Source: Populus alba (taxonomy: Eukaryota > Streptophyta > Magnoliopsida > Malpighiales > Salicaceae). From it: a stretch of DNA of 64,000 nucleotides. Position numbers and translations under genes: made by a program. Of the stretch, positions 37,701 through 51,430 are shown in pieces (position 1 is the first letter of the stretch; each line of letters opens with the position of its first letter). The notes below the pieces were generated by a model. It made no database searches. It worked only from the letters and a program-made list of their open reading frames with translations, and was not told the origin of the DNA. The stretch lies in the NCBI RefSeq assembly GCF_005239225.2, contig NC_133293.1:8462333-8526332 (forward strand), given 5' to 3'.

Positions 37701-39440
37701 TCCAAAGGCAGAGAACTGCTACATATTATATTTGCTGTCTAGAATTTAGGTTCAAGCATTCGAAATTGCTACCAGCGAGCATTGCTCGGTCACTGTGTGG
37801 AGTTCAAGTCCGTGTTCCTGCACAGCTTGCTAGATCATGCATTCCACTGCGTGCATCTTATGACTAGTTAAGACACAAATCATTAAAAGCAAAATCATTC
37901 TGACAAGATGTATTTGTGTCTTCCAAGATCATGCCGCCTCAGGCTAAACAATGTTATCCAAATCACAAAGCAGGTTCCGAGTATTCGAATGCTGGGCATG
38001 TCAAGGCATTGCGGTCAAATTTCGTGTATTGAAGAAAAACAGAGAGGACTTGTTATCTGCAAGTTTCGTGTTAGAGGCTTTAGGTCCGCCTTTTCACCTC
38101 TTCTTCCCTTTACCCCAACTCTACGCTCCTGTTTGTCGGGGTATTTTTAATATTTAAATATTTATCATAAAAAATTTAGATATTTATAAAATACTTCTCA
38201 GATTTTGAATATCTAATGAGTATTTATTGTCTGTTATTATTTATTAATAATATATATATATATATATATATATAAAATGATAAATAGTGTTTTTATATAT
38301 GTTTTTTATGTCAATATTTAAGTATGTGTATATCATACTATATTAAAAAAAAATCCAAATATTCTATAAATTTATTTTTATAATATAAATATATGTTGGG
38401 TTAGGTTCGGGTGGATTTTAAGTTGGATTTGATAATATCCATATCTTATTTATTATCGGCTGGGCCAAAAAAATATTCAATCATTCACTCATTTAGGTCG
38501 GATTGGTTTAATATACATACGCACTATGCCTTTAAAGCAGTTTTACAACTGCTTTTAATCGTTTTTAAATTAAAAACTATGTTCGGCTAATTTTTGTTTT
38601 ATTAAAAAATATATTTGTTTTTGAAACAAAACATGATTGAGGGTTATCTGATATTGTTGTTTTCTAACTGTTTTGCTGTGTTGTTCAATGCTGTGAAGTA
38701 AAAACAACACATTGTTTAGTAACTAACTGTGTGTTGTGTTTATAAATATTTAAAGTGGTTAAATTTTATTAATATATTTTTTAAAATATAAAATGACCAA
38801 TAAGAATTGTATTATGCTAAATAATAAATATATTTCATTTATATCAAGTGATCTGTAACATTTTATACTTACATGACATATGTTTATATTTTTACGTGTA
38901 ATTATCAAGTTTAAGAAAATTAAGTAAAAAGGTAAAAAAAATAGGTCGATACTACACACACGTATGTCATTTTAATTAAATAAATAATATATAAAAAATA
39001 TTTTGAAATAGAGTTACATAATATACTGGTAAATTTTCCATGTATAATTAAAAAAATTAATGAAGCAAATTTTTATTTAATTAAAGAATGGATCCTACAG
39101 TAAATTAGTTGAGCTTTTAGCTGGTATTTTATTAATTAATTGATTTTTTATGAGAATAAAGTGTTGAATTACTAACAATTTTTTTTCATTTGAGGTTTCT
39201 GTTTTTAAATTTATGAAGATAGAAATTAAAAAATATTTTGTTTTGTGCAAAAAAATAAAAACAAATAAAGACCAACAATAGCAAACATAAATTTCTTTAA
39301 ACCACGTTGTTTATTAGTTTTTATATTATTTTATACTAAATATATAATTATTTTAAACAAATAAATCACATTTTTTACAACAAAAAACAAACAATTTTTT
39401 TATTTATATTTTCGAGATTTGCTTTTAAAAAGGAAAACGA
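34772..39440. other. 3' flank of the DUF3527 gene and gene-free spacer
   Basis: The first 200-300 bp should be 3' UTR. From 35.2 to 38.1 kb the composition is balanced and short open frames exist (35533-35757, 36590-36796, 37673-37867, 37908-38150), but none shows a domain or a coherent exon chain. A non-coding transcript or decayed gene is possible. From 38.1 to 39.4 kb the sequence is AT-rich and repeat-like, with a short (TA)n run at about 38249-38274 and a TTGGGTTAGGTTCGGGTGGA phrase typical of plant repeats. Confidence 0.45.
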
Positions 39441-39466
39441 AAATGATATCAAAACGGTTAAGTTAA

Positions 39467-39731
39467 TGGGCTTTGTGTGGACAGGGCTTAGTTTGCAAAT
39501 TATAAGTTTGGGTATGACTCGGTGTTTAGTGAGGAGTAGTGGCAGAAAAAGGATGTTAGGCCCATTGCGTCTGGCCCATGCCTCCGAAATCGGGAATATA
39601 AAATTTCACGAGGCCCCTTGTACAATCTCGGTATTACCCAACACAGACAAGGGTATAACCGGAAATACGAAAAACACCAAAACAAAAACCCTAGACTTAG
39701 AGAGCCATCTATATAAAGCCCCCAAACCCTA
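39467..39731 (+). promoter_or_regulatory. RPL23 promoter: site II elements, telo-boxes and TATA box
   Basis: TGGGCT is at 39467-39472 and GGCCCAT at 39559-39565 and 39573-39579 (site II, TCP-binding type). AAACCCTA telo-boxes are at 39686-39693 and 39724-39731. A TATATAAAG TATA box is at 39710-39718, 45 bp before the ATG at 39763. Site II plus telo-box is the well-known arrangement in plant ribosomal-protein promoters, driving expression in dividing cells. The second telo-box lies in or near the 5' leader. Confidence 0.8.
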
Positions 39732-39762
39732 AATTCACTCAGTGTTCCTCCAGCGGTCGAAA

Positions 39763-41660
<1,898 letters not shown>

Positions 41661-42774
41661 GAGCTTTAATTAGTCTGTTCGTTTCATTTGGAACATACTG
41701 TCGTTAGTCCTGATTGTTTTTGTAGGGATAATCTTAGTTGTGTTTATGAAAGCTTGACTGAATTTTGTCTGTGAGCTTTACATGCAGTTATGAACTGCAT
41801 GAAGTTTGCGCAAGAAAGATGATATATTTTTGTTGTTGATTTCAAATTTTATGGAAACCCTTCATCTAAATTTCTAGCTTTATTAAAAATATTTATTTCC
41901 TATTTGATTTTGTTTGAAAAGTATTTTTGAAGAATCTTGTTGCGATGAAATTAAAAATAATTTTTAAGAAATAAGAAAAATAATTTTTTAATGAAATTTA
42001 AAAAACAACTAAAACTTTAATCCTTCATACTATGTACTGCCGGATGTTTCTGCTCTTACCAGCAATTTCATAACACCAATTATTTAACAACGGGATCATC
42101 GAAATTGTTTGTGGCTGAGAAGTTGCTTGTTTCCATCGGGTTAGAAAACCCTATAAATGCTTGTGTTTTTGCTGCATTAGAAACCTCCCCGTTTTGATGA
42201 AATAAGATTTTGCCCATGGCCCACTGTCTGTTTAGAAGAACATGTTTTTCACAAGCGCTGTCACGATACGTGCGAGCAGGTATGCCCTGCATTTGTTTGA
42301 AAGAATCATGTACTCTCTCAACGTGCTATTGTTTAAGAAGAATCATGTACTCTCTCAACAGTTGACGACGCTCCCAGGCATCTTCTTGATGATTAATGGT
42401 GATCATCTTATCAATGATCAACCGTTGCAAATTTGCAATGCACTTATGGTCAAACAGTTTTTTTTTCTTTTTATAGAAAATAAAGTTGTGAATGATGATA
42501 CTCTGATTGATTTGGTGTTTTGCAACTGGATCGTGCTGTCGCGTGGAATTGTCAGACCTTACGGCATTAATGAAACCTTTGTTTTTCAATCAATCAATTT
42601 TCTTTAATTTAGGGTTCTTGCCAGCTCGGCCAGCATGTGAAGCTGGGATCGAGTTAGTGGCCTGCGACAACTTCCCAAAAATCATGTGACCAAGTCACTG
42701 TTTCTTGATCCATCTCCCTGTAAATATGTTACTTGCTCGTAACATTACGCTCGAGTCCTCTTGTGAAGAAAAGG
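41661..42774. other. Spacer between RPL23 and the acid phosphatase gene
   Basis: After the RPL23 3' UTR comes a short MITE-like segment (about 41880-42020). A small minus-strand frame at 42080-42292 (70 codons, MQGIPARTYRDSACEKHV at the start) has coding-like composition but no recognised family. A 21-bp phrase AGAATCATGTACTCTCTCAA(C) occurs at 42302 and 42339 (period 37). The right end is the promoter and leader of the phosphatase gene. Confidence 0.45.
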
Positions 42775-43794
42775 ATGGGGAGGCTTCTCAGCTTCTTGCT
42801 GTGTTTCTCGAGTTTCTTCATCAGTGCAACGCTTGCAGACTGGAATATCCTGAATCAAAGAACGAAGAGTGGGCTAAAGATTACCCTGAAAAGTTATTGT
42901 GAAAGCTGGAGAATAAATGTTGAGCTGCATAACATCCAAGACTTCACAGTTGTGCCGGAAGAATGCGTGTCCTACATCGGCAAATATGTTGCATCAAGCC
43001 AGTACCAGGTAGACTCCGAGAGGGCAATTGAAGAATGCAGATTATATCTCACCACCAGCTGCCCTTTGAAGAAAGATGGCAGAGACGCTTGGCTGTTTGA
43101 TATTGATGATACCCTGTTATCTACTGTGCCCTACTTCAAGAAACATCATTTTGGGTAATCCATTTCTTCTACCTGTTTGTTGCTTACAGTATCTGTAGTG
43201 AAGGTGAAACTAGTGGTTGCATGCTTGCAATCGGGAATCCTGTGATCTACGACCTCCTTTCCCTTCTTTTGTGAGCTTCTGAGTTGCTATTTAACAGTGA
43301 TTAAACTTTTTTTGTTTTGAGCAGGGGAGAAAAACTGAACTTGACATCATTAGAGGGATGGATGAGTCGGGGCAAGGCACCAGCCTTGGAGCACTCACTC
43401 AAGTTCTTTGACGAATTGAAATCCACGGGAGTTCAGATTTTTCTGGTTTCTTCAAGAAGAGAACATCTTAGATCAGCCACAATCGACAACCTTGTTGATG
43501 TTGGTTATCATGGTTGGACTCGTCTTATATTAAGGTAAACTCCCACACTGACCAGTTATGTACCCCCCCTCCCTCCCTCCGTCATGCTTTACGAGAATAC
43601 TTCTGGCTCGATGCAGGGGCCCAGATGATGAATTGAATGAGGTGAAACAATACAAGGCCAACGTGAGAAAACAATTGATCAGCAATGGTTACCGCATCTG
43701 GGGAATAGTTGGAGACCAGTACAGCAGCTTTGAGGGACTCCCAAGTGTGCGAAGGTCATTCAAACTTCCAAATCCTTTGTACTACGTTTCTTGA
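42775..43794 (+). CDS. HAD-superfamily acid phosphatase (class B / vegetative storage protein type), secreted or vacuolar
   Basis: Exons 42775-43154, 43325-43534 and 43617-43794 join to 255 residues. The N-terminus MGRLLSFLLCFSSFFISATL is a clear signal peptide. HAD motif I is DIDDT (Asp109, Asp111, Thr113, within LFDIDDTLLS). Motif II is VSSRRE (Ser169-Ser170). The last exon has conserved Lys residues and motif IV VGDQYSSFEG (Asp230). GWMSRGKAPALEHSL is characteristic of the plant acid phosphatase/VSP family. The nucleophile Asp109 is present, so it should be catalytically active, unlike some VSPs. Known members act on phosphate monoesters in the vacuole or cell wall and serve as storage or wound/jasmonate-responsive proteins. 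An ATG at 42726 lies in another frame and overlaps the start; the chosen ATG gives the signal peptide. The gene is convergent with the caleosin gene. Confidence 0.93.
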
Positions 43795-44340
43795 AGCATC
43801 ACCTAGGCTACTAGCCTGCTACCTTATTTTCTTTCAATGTCCATTGTGTTTTTGTGGCTCCGAGAAATCTGTATTGAAGCTTGCTTGTTTATTGGTAAAC
43901 CCTGTTCTTCGGTGTTCAAATGATTCTCAGTAATAAGGTTGTCTCAAGACCAAGCTAATTTTGAAACTATAATTAGATTTGCACTTGATTCTCTATGTGG
44001 GCAATGTTAGGACTGAAGCCTGGTACTGGTATAGGCCACCCAGGATGTATCGATGTTTCCATACTAGCTGCTAGAAGCACTTGATGATACTCACTCTGGG
44101 AACTGAAGAACTTCACCAGCACCATGATGATATTCAAACACGCATGAAGTGACTACATGAGCTTTTATTCAAAAACATACACAACGCTTTGATAGTTGAT
44201 AAATTATCAGTTCTAGACAAGCACTAGTGTTCATTTTCTGCAGAAAGAAAAGGCCAAGGCTCAATTTATTACACCAGTATTATCAGTCAAACAGAAACTG
44301 TTAGGTTCGTGATATTTGAGTACTTAACAGTAGAGATCCC
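43795..44340. other. Convergent 3' region of the phosphatase and caleosin genes
   Basis: This 546-bp interval is shared by the 3' UTRs of two genes that face each other. No further gene is seen. Overlapping 3' transcripts are possible. Confidence 0.55.
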
Positions 44341-46417
44341 TTAGCGCATCTTAGCTTCAGCACCCCTGTTCATTTTGGCGCAATACTCGAATAAACTTCC
44401 ATCAAAACATCGTCTTATAGCTTCTTTAGACAGGAATCCTTCTTCATCCTTTGCAAGAACATAGAGAAGGCCCCATTCTAACTTAGCTCCCACCCTGCAA
44501 GCCATTGCCCGATCACGTCAGCGTAGTTTCAAGAAATTCAAGCATATTGAGTTGGAAAACAGATGGGAGCCTGGAAATAAACCATCCAAATATATCAAAG
44601 GCATTCCGTTGTCCCTCGGTCATTTTCCAGAGCTCTCCAAGTGACAACTTGTCAGGCTTTGTTTTAGCATACTTGCTGAAAATGCTCTCAAAATTCACTG
44701 GCATGTATCTGCATAGGTACTGGGTAATCATGGCAGCATAATTTTAATCTTTAAGCACGATCTAGATACAGTTCATGTGTTCAAATCCCTACCTTCCTTC
44801 TGTGTCATAAGTTTCGGAGTCGCTTCCATGCTTGGCTTTGTGTATGTTGTGTATGTGTATCGGAAAAAAGGGAGAAGGGAACCATCCCTGAAACGAATTT
44901 TATGCTATATGATAAGCAGTTTCCTAACTCCACACTAGAAAGATAAAAAAACTCGCATCAATCTTGAAACAGATTAGAAACTTAAACAGATAATGGGAGC
45001 CACAATGTAAGAAATATACAATCTTTTTTTCGACTCTACAATGTGACATCTGATCCTTCATTGTAAGTGTCTTTAGATGGCAGAAACAAAGCTGAGTTTA
45101 CTTACAGGAAGAGTAGGATAGCTCAAAGCTCCGTTGATGACAGCAGCCACTATAAGAGAGACAATTAAATTGAAACCAATTGCACGCAATCCTGTGTTTT
45201 GTTGGGGATAGGGTGGAGATGATCAAAAGAGAAGGGAAATGTAAGTAAAATGTGAAGAATAATAAACAACAAAGGTATATTTCATGATTCGGCAAACTGT
45301 ACAACATAGAAAAATTTTCGTTTTCTTTTCTTTCATTTTCTTTTTTAGGAAACAACAGATGCAGAGTATGAAAATATAATCTGGGATGATGAGAAAAATC
45401 AATTTTTTTTTACCAGTGTAAGTCTCCCAAGGGTAAACTATTCCATTTTCATCTAGGTCGAAAAAGGCTACATGTTGCTGAAGGACACTCATCCCGTGAT
45501 GCTTATGTCCCGGTGTTCCATGAGGATTTTCTGTATCGGGAGCTTGCAAACCTCTTGCCATGTCTGTTTTCACACCAAAGGAAAAGATCAAAAGTTTCAT
45601 CCAGAAACTAAGAATAGTATGTGGAATTACTCCATGGAAGCATAACATTTTCCCCTCCTTATTTCTTCTGCCAGTGAATTCAGCTCATAACTTCATCTAC
45701 ACTCCCCATTTTGAGCATTGTCCATTGCCCAAAATTGGCCTCAAATCAGTTACCAGAAAGGGTGAAGATCAAGGAAAGTCAAAGTCAGACATCAATTCTT
45801 CAAGTAATTTTGTTAACCCTTCCTCTTGATTCTACCATGACATGGCTCACATGTTACTGTCTATGCAAATTTTCTTAGCACAGAGTATTTGATATAAAGC
45901 ATGTCCCTCAATTATTCAAAATAATTACTATGATAATTTCTTGACGGGAGACAATCAGCCCAAGATACTTAAAATCAAACATACCAGTTTCCAAGACAAG
46001 AAGAAAATCTCCTTTTTTCATTTTTTGATCAAACAATTTTGATTTACTACAACCTAAAGAGAGCAAAGATTGATAAAGAAACACAAGACTTGTTTTTTAC
46101 CTTCATGACTGGCAGAAACACAACACACATGTTAGTTGGAAGGCAAATTGCAATAGTGAGAACAACCTGCTACTATGGCTTTCTTAATTAGTGGTTCTTT
46201 CTCTAAGAAATCACTTACTATATATACTCGTAATGAAATTTATCCACAACACATGTTACTAGTGAAGAATGACTTGAAAAAGATGAAGAAGAAGAGGAGA
46301 CGACTTACAAGGCTTTGGGATTTTATCATCCAAATCATGACGAACAGGTCTCTCATGAGTAACAGGTGCATAAGGTGCTTCGCTTGCCAGTGAATCCTTC
46401 TCGATCTCCCCGGCCAT
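44341..46417 (-). CDS. Caleosin / peroxygenase, six exons
   Basis: Exons on the minus strand are 46417-46309, 45563-45414, 45191-45106, 44887-44793, 44708-44583 and 44494-44341, giving 239 residues, close to the seed-type caleosins. Order of parts: acidic N-terminus with [20 protein letters not shown]; a single EF-hand at 70-83 ([14 protein letters not shown]) that binds calcium; a hydrophobic segment at 90-110 ([16 protein letters not shown]); the proline knot [24 protein letters not shown]; and the C-terminal [20 protein letters not shown]. His67 (QQHVAFF) and His135 (KAKH) match the heme-binding histidines of the peroxygenase family. Caleosins anchor in the lipid-droplet monolayer and oxidise unsaturated lipids with hydroperoxides. 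Exon 5 ends at TG|GTTTAT, giving [15 protein letters not shown]. Intact. Confidence 0.94.
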
Positions 46418-47160
46418 TGATTTCTTATTTCTGCTGTGTTTGTCCCTTTTGTTTTCCCTCTTTCTTCTAACAAGGGTTCGTTTTCAACCGTTCCTCTCTT
46501 TCCGTAATTCAGCCTTGCCGTCGGGTCAATATAAATTGAGCAAGCTAGGCTGCGTGGCAGCAAATGCAGAGACAGCTGCTTGCTTGCGGCACGCCATGAT
46601 TTGGTTCTCGGTGCTCACATATGCTGTGGCAAGCTCTAGTTGAACTACACAAAAGTATGCGTGTGGATTTGTGCGGGTTTTTTTATTATTGTTTCTTCCA
46701 ATAGAACACGTGGCCCCAGCGTACGGAGGCTGAGCCTCCTTGTTTAGCAGGGGCGGAAGCGAAACTACATGTTTGCTTTTAGGGTCAATGGCACCCTCGA
46801 AATTCTGAAAATTGTTCAATTTAACCCTTGAAATCTGAGAGTTATTTCATTATAGTCATGCATTTGGCCCGTCCAAAGCTTGGTTTTTCGCTCTAAGATT
46901 CTTTCTTGCTTTGTTTTATTTTCAACTTATTCCATATGCTTTATTTTTACTCATCCTCCTGCTAAAGAAATCATCTCATCTACCTTCTATCTTATCTTAT
47001 CTTTATCTTAATCTCAATACAGTAAGTAAAAGGGTGTAATTGTCATAAAGTTTTACTGTGAAGCTATATGTTTATTAGTCTAAAATACCAGCCAACAATA
47101 TATTTTTTTTATTGTGTTTTCTTTGCCTTCGGACTCTCTTTGAACCTCTCTATTTATAGA
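46418..47160. other. Upstream region of the caleosin gene
   Basis: This holds the 5' leader and promoter of the caleosin gene, including AACACGTGGCC at about 46706-46716, a G-box (CACGTG) of the kind bound by bZIP/bHLH factors in ABA-responsive seed promoters. Small open frames on both strands (46440-46819) have no domain support. Confidence 0.45.
46708..46713. promoter_or_regulatory. G-box (CACGTG) upstream of the caleosin gene
   Basis: A palindromic CACGTG lies about 290 bp upstream of the caleosin ATG, in the context AACACGTGGC, which is an ABRE-type core. Seed and stress caleosins are commonly ABA-regulated. The functional link is inferred. Confidence 0.5.
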
Positions 47161-47164
47161 TGAA

Positions 47165-48050
47165 AACTAGATACTTAACCCACGCGTGATATCGCGGGTC
47201 ATTTTTTTGAATAAAAAATATTAAAACAAATAAAAATTTAAAAATCTTAGGTTTTTCTGCAAAGCTATATCTAAGAATCTTGGGTTTGCTGCAACGTCTG
47301 ACCTAAGAGTAATATTTATAATATTAATAATAAAATTAAACTTGCATGACCTAAATTTAAGTAAGCTTGACTGCAACACCGGATCCAAGAATATTGGATG
47401 TGGGTCTAGCTATAAAGTCGTGTAATAAAAATGTGATAATTAAATAGATTAATTCAAAAAAAACAAAAAAAAATCAACATAAAGGAAAAAACTAATGAAG
47501 AAAAAGAAAAAAAATTGAATTAATTGGGTTAACTCTTTAAACCAGGTTATCCTGTAAAACCTGGGATTCACATCATGAAAGTTTGATAACTAAATAGAAA
47601 AAAAATGACGGATTTACTCAGAATTAACTGGGTTAACCCATCAAACCAAGTTAACCCGTCAAGCCCAGGACATGTGTCATGAAAGTATGAAAGTCTGATA
47701 ATTAAATAGAAAAAAAATTAACTTTAACAAACTAAACTAAATGAAAAAAATAACTTGTCAAATCAAGTCAACCCATCAAACCCGAGATCCGTATCATGAA
47801 AATCTGATAACTAAATAAAAAAAAATTAACATTAACAAACTAAATCAAACAAAAAAAAATTCATTAAAAAAAAATTAAAAAAGAGAAAAAAATGAAAAAA
47901 TAGTTATATAATACAATATAATATAACACAATATAATGATATTTATAATTATAATAATATAATATATTAATAAGTAAATATATTAGTAAAAGGCGTGACA
48001 TGCTCGTGCAATGCCGCGGGCTTGTAGAATGCTTGTGCATTATTGTGGAT
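47165..48050. repeat. Interspersed repeat with GC-rich ends and an internal 110-bp tandem array
   Basis: The left end has ACTTAACCCACGCGTGATATCGCGGGTC-type sequence (47172-47199) and the right end has GCTCGTGCAATGCCGCGGGC (48002-48021). GC-rich ends in an AT-rich setting suggest the borders of one element. Inside, a phrase like GATAACTAAATAGAAAAAAAA recurs at about 47585, 47697 and 47806 (spacing about 110 bp), each after a TTAACCCATCAAACC-like phrase. There is no coding sequence, and the transposon class is unknown. Confidence 0.55.
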
Positions 48051-50095
48051 TTCTGTAAAAAATCATATATAAAAAAAAACTGTTACCATCCATAATATTT
48101 TAAAGGAAAAAACTACAAAGCTATATTCTCAACCAGCTCAATATTAAAAAAAAATCGACAAAAAAAATTATGAAAAAAAACAAAAAAAACAATGAAAAAA
48201 AGAAGATGACAATTTTGGAAGAACAAAAAGCAAAGAATAATAATAAAAAAAAAACATGTGGGGAAAGTTAAAGCTAAATTTTCAACCAGCTAAATATTAA
48301 AATCATTTAAAAAAACACTGTAGCAATCTGTAGTGTTTTGTGAGGAAATATACAACTATAATTATCAACCAGCTCAATATTAAAAAAAAAATCAATAAAG
48401 ATAATTTTGACAAAATATATATAAAAAAACGAAAGGAAAAAAAACATCCAGGGAAACACTATAACAATCTATAGTGTTTCATGAGAAAATCTACAGTTGT
48501 AATTTTTAACCAGCTCAATATCAAAAACAATAAAAACAACAAAGACAATTTAAAAAAAAAACATATGAAAAAAAAGCATATGGAAAAATACTGTAGCAAT
48601 CAATGATGTTTTAAGAAAAAAAAAAGCTAAATTGTTAACCGGTTCAGTATGAAAAAAATAAGTTTGACAAAAATATATTTGAAAAAAAAACATCAATAAA
48701 AAAATATATAGGGAAACACTATAGTAAGACAAAAATTATGTGGGAAAACACTGTAGCAATCTACAGTGTTTTAAATAACTACAAAGCTAAATTCTCAATC
48801 AGCTTAATATAAAAAAAATAAAATCGACAAAGATAATTCTGAAAAAATAAATTATTTAATAAAAAATCCATGTAGAGAAATACTACAGCAATCTAGTGTT
48901 TTAAAGAAAAAAAATTAAAAAAAACTAAATTATAAATCAGCCCAATAGTAAAAAAAAAAAATCAACAAAAATAATTATGAAAAACAATATACATATAAAG
49001 AAGAAAGACAATTTTGGGAAAAATTTTTTAAAAAAAAATCATGGGGAAAGCTAAAGCTAAAGCTAAATTCTCAACCAATTCAATATTGAAAAAATAAATT
49101 TGACAAATATAATTTAAAAAAAAAACATGTGGGGGAAACACTGCAGCCAAACAAAAACCATGTAAGGGAAATATTGTAGCAATTCATAGTGTTTTTTTTT
49201 TTAAAAAAAAAGCTAAAAAACTAAGTTCTCAACCAATTCAATATATAAAAGAACCCGACAAAGACTATTTTCAAAAAAAAAAATAAAAAAGAAAGGAGTC
49301 AATTTTGGGTAAAAGAAACATGTAAAAAAAAGAAAACAAAAGCTAGGAAAAAAACACACGGGGAAAGCTACAGTGTTTTAAAAAAAAAACCAAAAAACCT
49401 AAAATTTCAACCAGCTCAATAGCAAAAAAAGTAAAATCAACAAAAATAATTCTGAAAAAAATAAAAAAAAAATATGTAAAAAATGACAATTGTGGAAAAA
49501 AATAAAAAGAAATAAAGAAATAAAAAAAAAACATGTGGGGAAAGCTAAAGCTAGATTATCAGCCAACTCAATATTGAAAAAATAAATTCGATAAATATAA
49601 TTTTTTTAAAAAATATGTGGGGAACACTGCAGTAAAACAAAAACTATGTAGGGAAACACTGTAGTAATCCATATTGTTTTTTTTTTAAAAAAAAAAAACT
49701 ACAAAGCTAAATTCTTAACCAATACAATATAAAAAAAAAAAAAATCTTCCAAGACCATTTAAAAAAAAAAGAATAAACAAATCACAAAAAAAAAAACAAT
49801 ATATGAGTGCATTATAGCAATCCACAATGTATTAAAGAAAAAAGATACATAGTTAAATTTTCAACCAGCTCAATATTTAAAAAAATTAGCAAAGATAATT
49901 TAAAAAAAAAATTTTAAAAAAAGAAGAAAAAAAGAAGAAGTCAATTTTGGGTTAAAAAAAATGAAAAAAAAACATGTAAAAAAAATGAAGAAGAAACAAA
50001 AGTAGGAAAAAAAAAATGCTCCAGAAAAAAAAAAAAAAACTACAGTAATTGCTACAGCGAAAACGCCACGCCTTTTAGAATTCTTTAATGGAGAC
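48050..50095. repeat. Degenerate tandem array with a hairpin core, about 140-bp period
   Basis: A unit containing CACTGTAGCAATCTACAGTG is repeated with decay. Matches to this core lie at about 48316, 48457, 48589, 48749, 48881, 49171, 49657 and 49810, with gaps near 130-160 bp or multiples. The copy at 48749-48768 is a perfect hairpin (8-bp arms, CAAT loop). Between cores lies AAAGCTAAATTCTCAACCAG then CTCAATATTAAAAAAAATA. The plus strand is extremely A-rich, giving long Phe/Lys-rich false open frames. No gene. Confidence 0.75.
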
Positions 50096-50177
50096 AAACT
50101 TCCTCATTTTTCAGCACAATTTTTACTAAGAATCTATCATGATTTTAGAGAGGTTTAGAGAGAGTAGAGGGGCAACA

Positions 50178-50610
50178 AACACGCTTTATTGTTTATTTGG
50201 AAGCGTGATTGAAGTAATTTTTTAAATGTTTTTTTATTTAAAATTATATAAAAATAATATATATTTTTTATTTTTTAAAAAATATTTTTGAATTTAGTGT
50301 ATCCAAAAAATTTAAAACACTAAAACATATTAGTTTTTTAAAAATTAATAAATAAAAAAAATTTAAATATTTTTAAAAATACTTTTAAAACATAAAAACA
50401 AATAGAAAGATTAAGTCCTGTTTGTTTATGCGTTTCAAAAATATTTTTGAAAAAAATTAAATTTTTTTTATTTACTTTAAATTAATATGTTTTTAGTTTT
50501 TTTAAATCATTTTGACGTATTGATATTAAAAATAATTTTTTTTAAAAAAAATTAATAAAATATATTTTAATATAAAAAATTATTTAAAAAACCTTCATTG
50601 CCAGCAACAA
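50178..50610. mobile_element. Two adjacent MITE-like AT-rich elements
   Basis: Segments at about 50178-50403 and 50415-50610 show the common family pattern; the second begins CCTGTTTGTTTATGCGTTTC and has CATTTTGACGTATTGATATT in the middle. They lie between the tandem array and the eIF(iso)4E gene. Confidence 0.5.
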
Positions 50611-51430
50611 CAACAGATTGGCAACGTATAAATGTTAGCCTCTTGCTATTGTAAATTTCCTTCGACAATTTACTTTCAAAACTCTTCTGTATTCTAATAC
50701 GGTATAGAGCAGGGTTAAATTTTAATATTTATGTCACTTATATACACAAAGAAAAAAATGAATACTTTTAAAAATATTAATATTTTTTTAAAAAAGAAAA
50801 TAATGGGAATTTTTTTAAATGAAAACTCGAAATTTAATTTCGCATATTCTTTAAATCAAATTAAAAGCTCCTTTCATGAGATTTAATTTAATATGTTTAT
50901 TATATTTTTCATGTAGGCAAAAAAGGGAAGAAAATTTTTTTAATATTGAATTAATTCATATCAAGATCCTTTAATTTATTTTAAACTTTATAGTAATGTA
51001 GGAGTTTAATTATATATCACTTGCATCTATATTGTTTCTCAATCAAACCCTTTTTTAAGAAAATTAAAATATTAAGTCACGCAATTTTTGTTATTTATTA
51101 CAAAATCCAAGAGAAAGTAAGAAGTTTTAAATTAAATAAACATGGAAGATGTGAAATTATGTAATGTACATATTATATATTGTTGAAAAAAAATTATTAT
51201 TTTAGTGAATTAATAACTCTAAAAATATTTAATTTTGATTGAAGAAGCATCCATAATTACAGATAATTGGACAATAAAAAACTGGATCAGCCACATACAA
51301 AGCCTACTAGCCCAATAAAAGGGCCGAGCAAGGAACCCAATAAACCGCCATCATTCGTTTATTACAAAGCAGAAAGAGAGATTGGTGTTTGGTAGCTGGT
51401 AATCTCATCTGAAAGATCGTAAGATTAGTA
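50611..51430. other. Upstream region of eIF(iso)4E
   Basis: AT-rich sequence with no gene until the promoter. GCCCAATAAAAGGGCC lies at about 51309-51326, roughly 110 bp before the ATG, and may hold the core promoter. No other feature is supported. Confidence 0.45.

Noticed and set aside
44513..44582. GC-AG splice donor (AG|GCTCCC) or read-through end for caleosin exon 5
   Set aside because: A canonical GT donor at TG|GTTTAT (44582-44581) gives [15 protein letters not shown], which matches the family better and removes the extra residues.
48316..49830. CRISPR-like array of short repeats
   Set aside because: Units are degenerate, spacers are themselves repetitive and the DNA is plant nuclear. 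It is an ordinary tandem repeat.
48550..50097. Phe-rich open frames on the minus strand
   Set aside because: They are translations of the A-rich tandem array and have no start context, domains or conservation signal.
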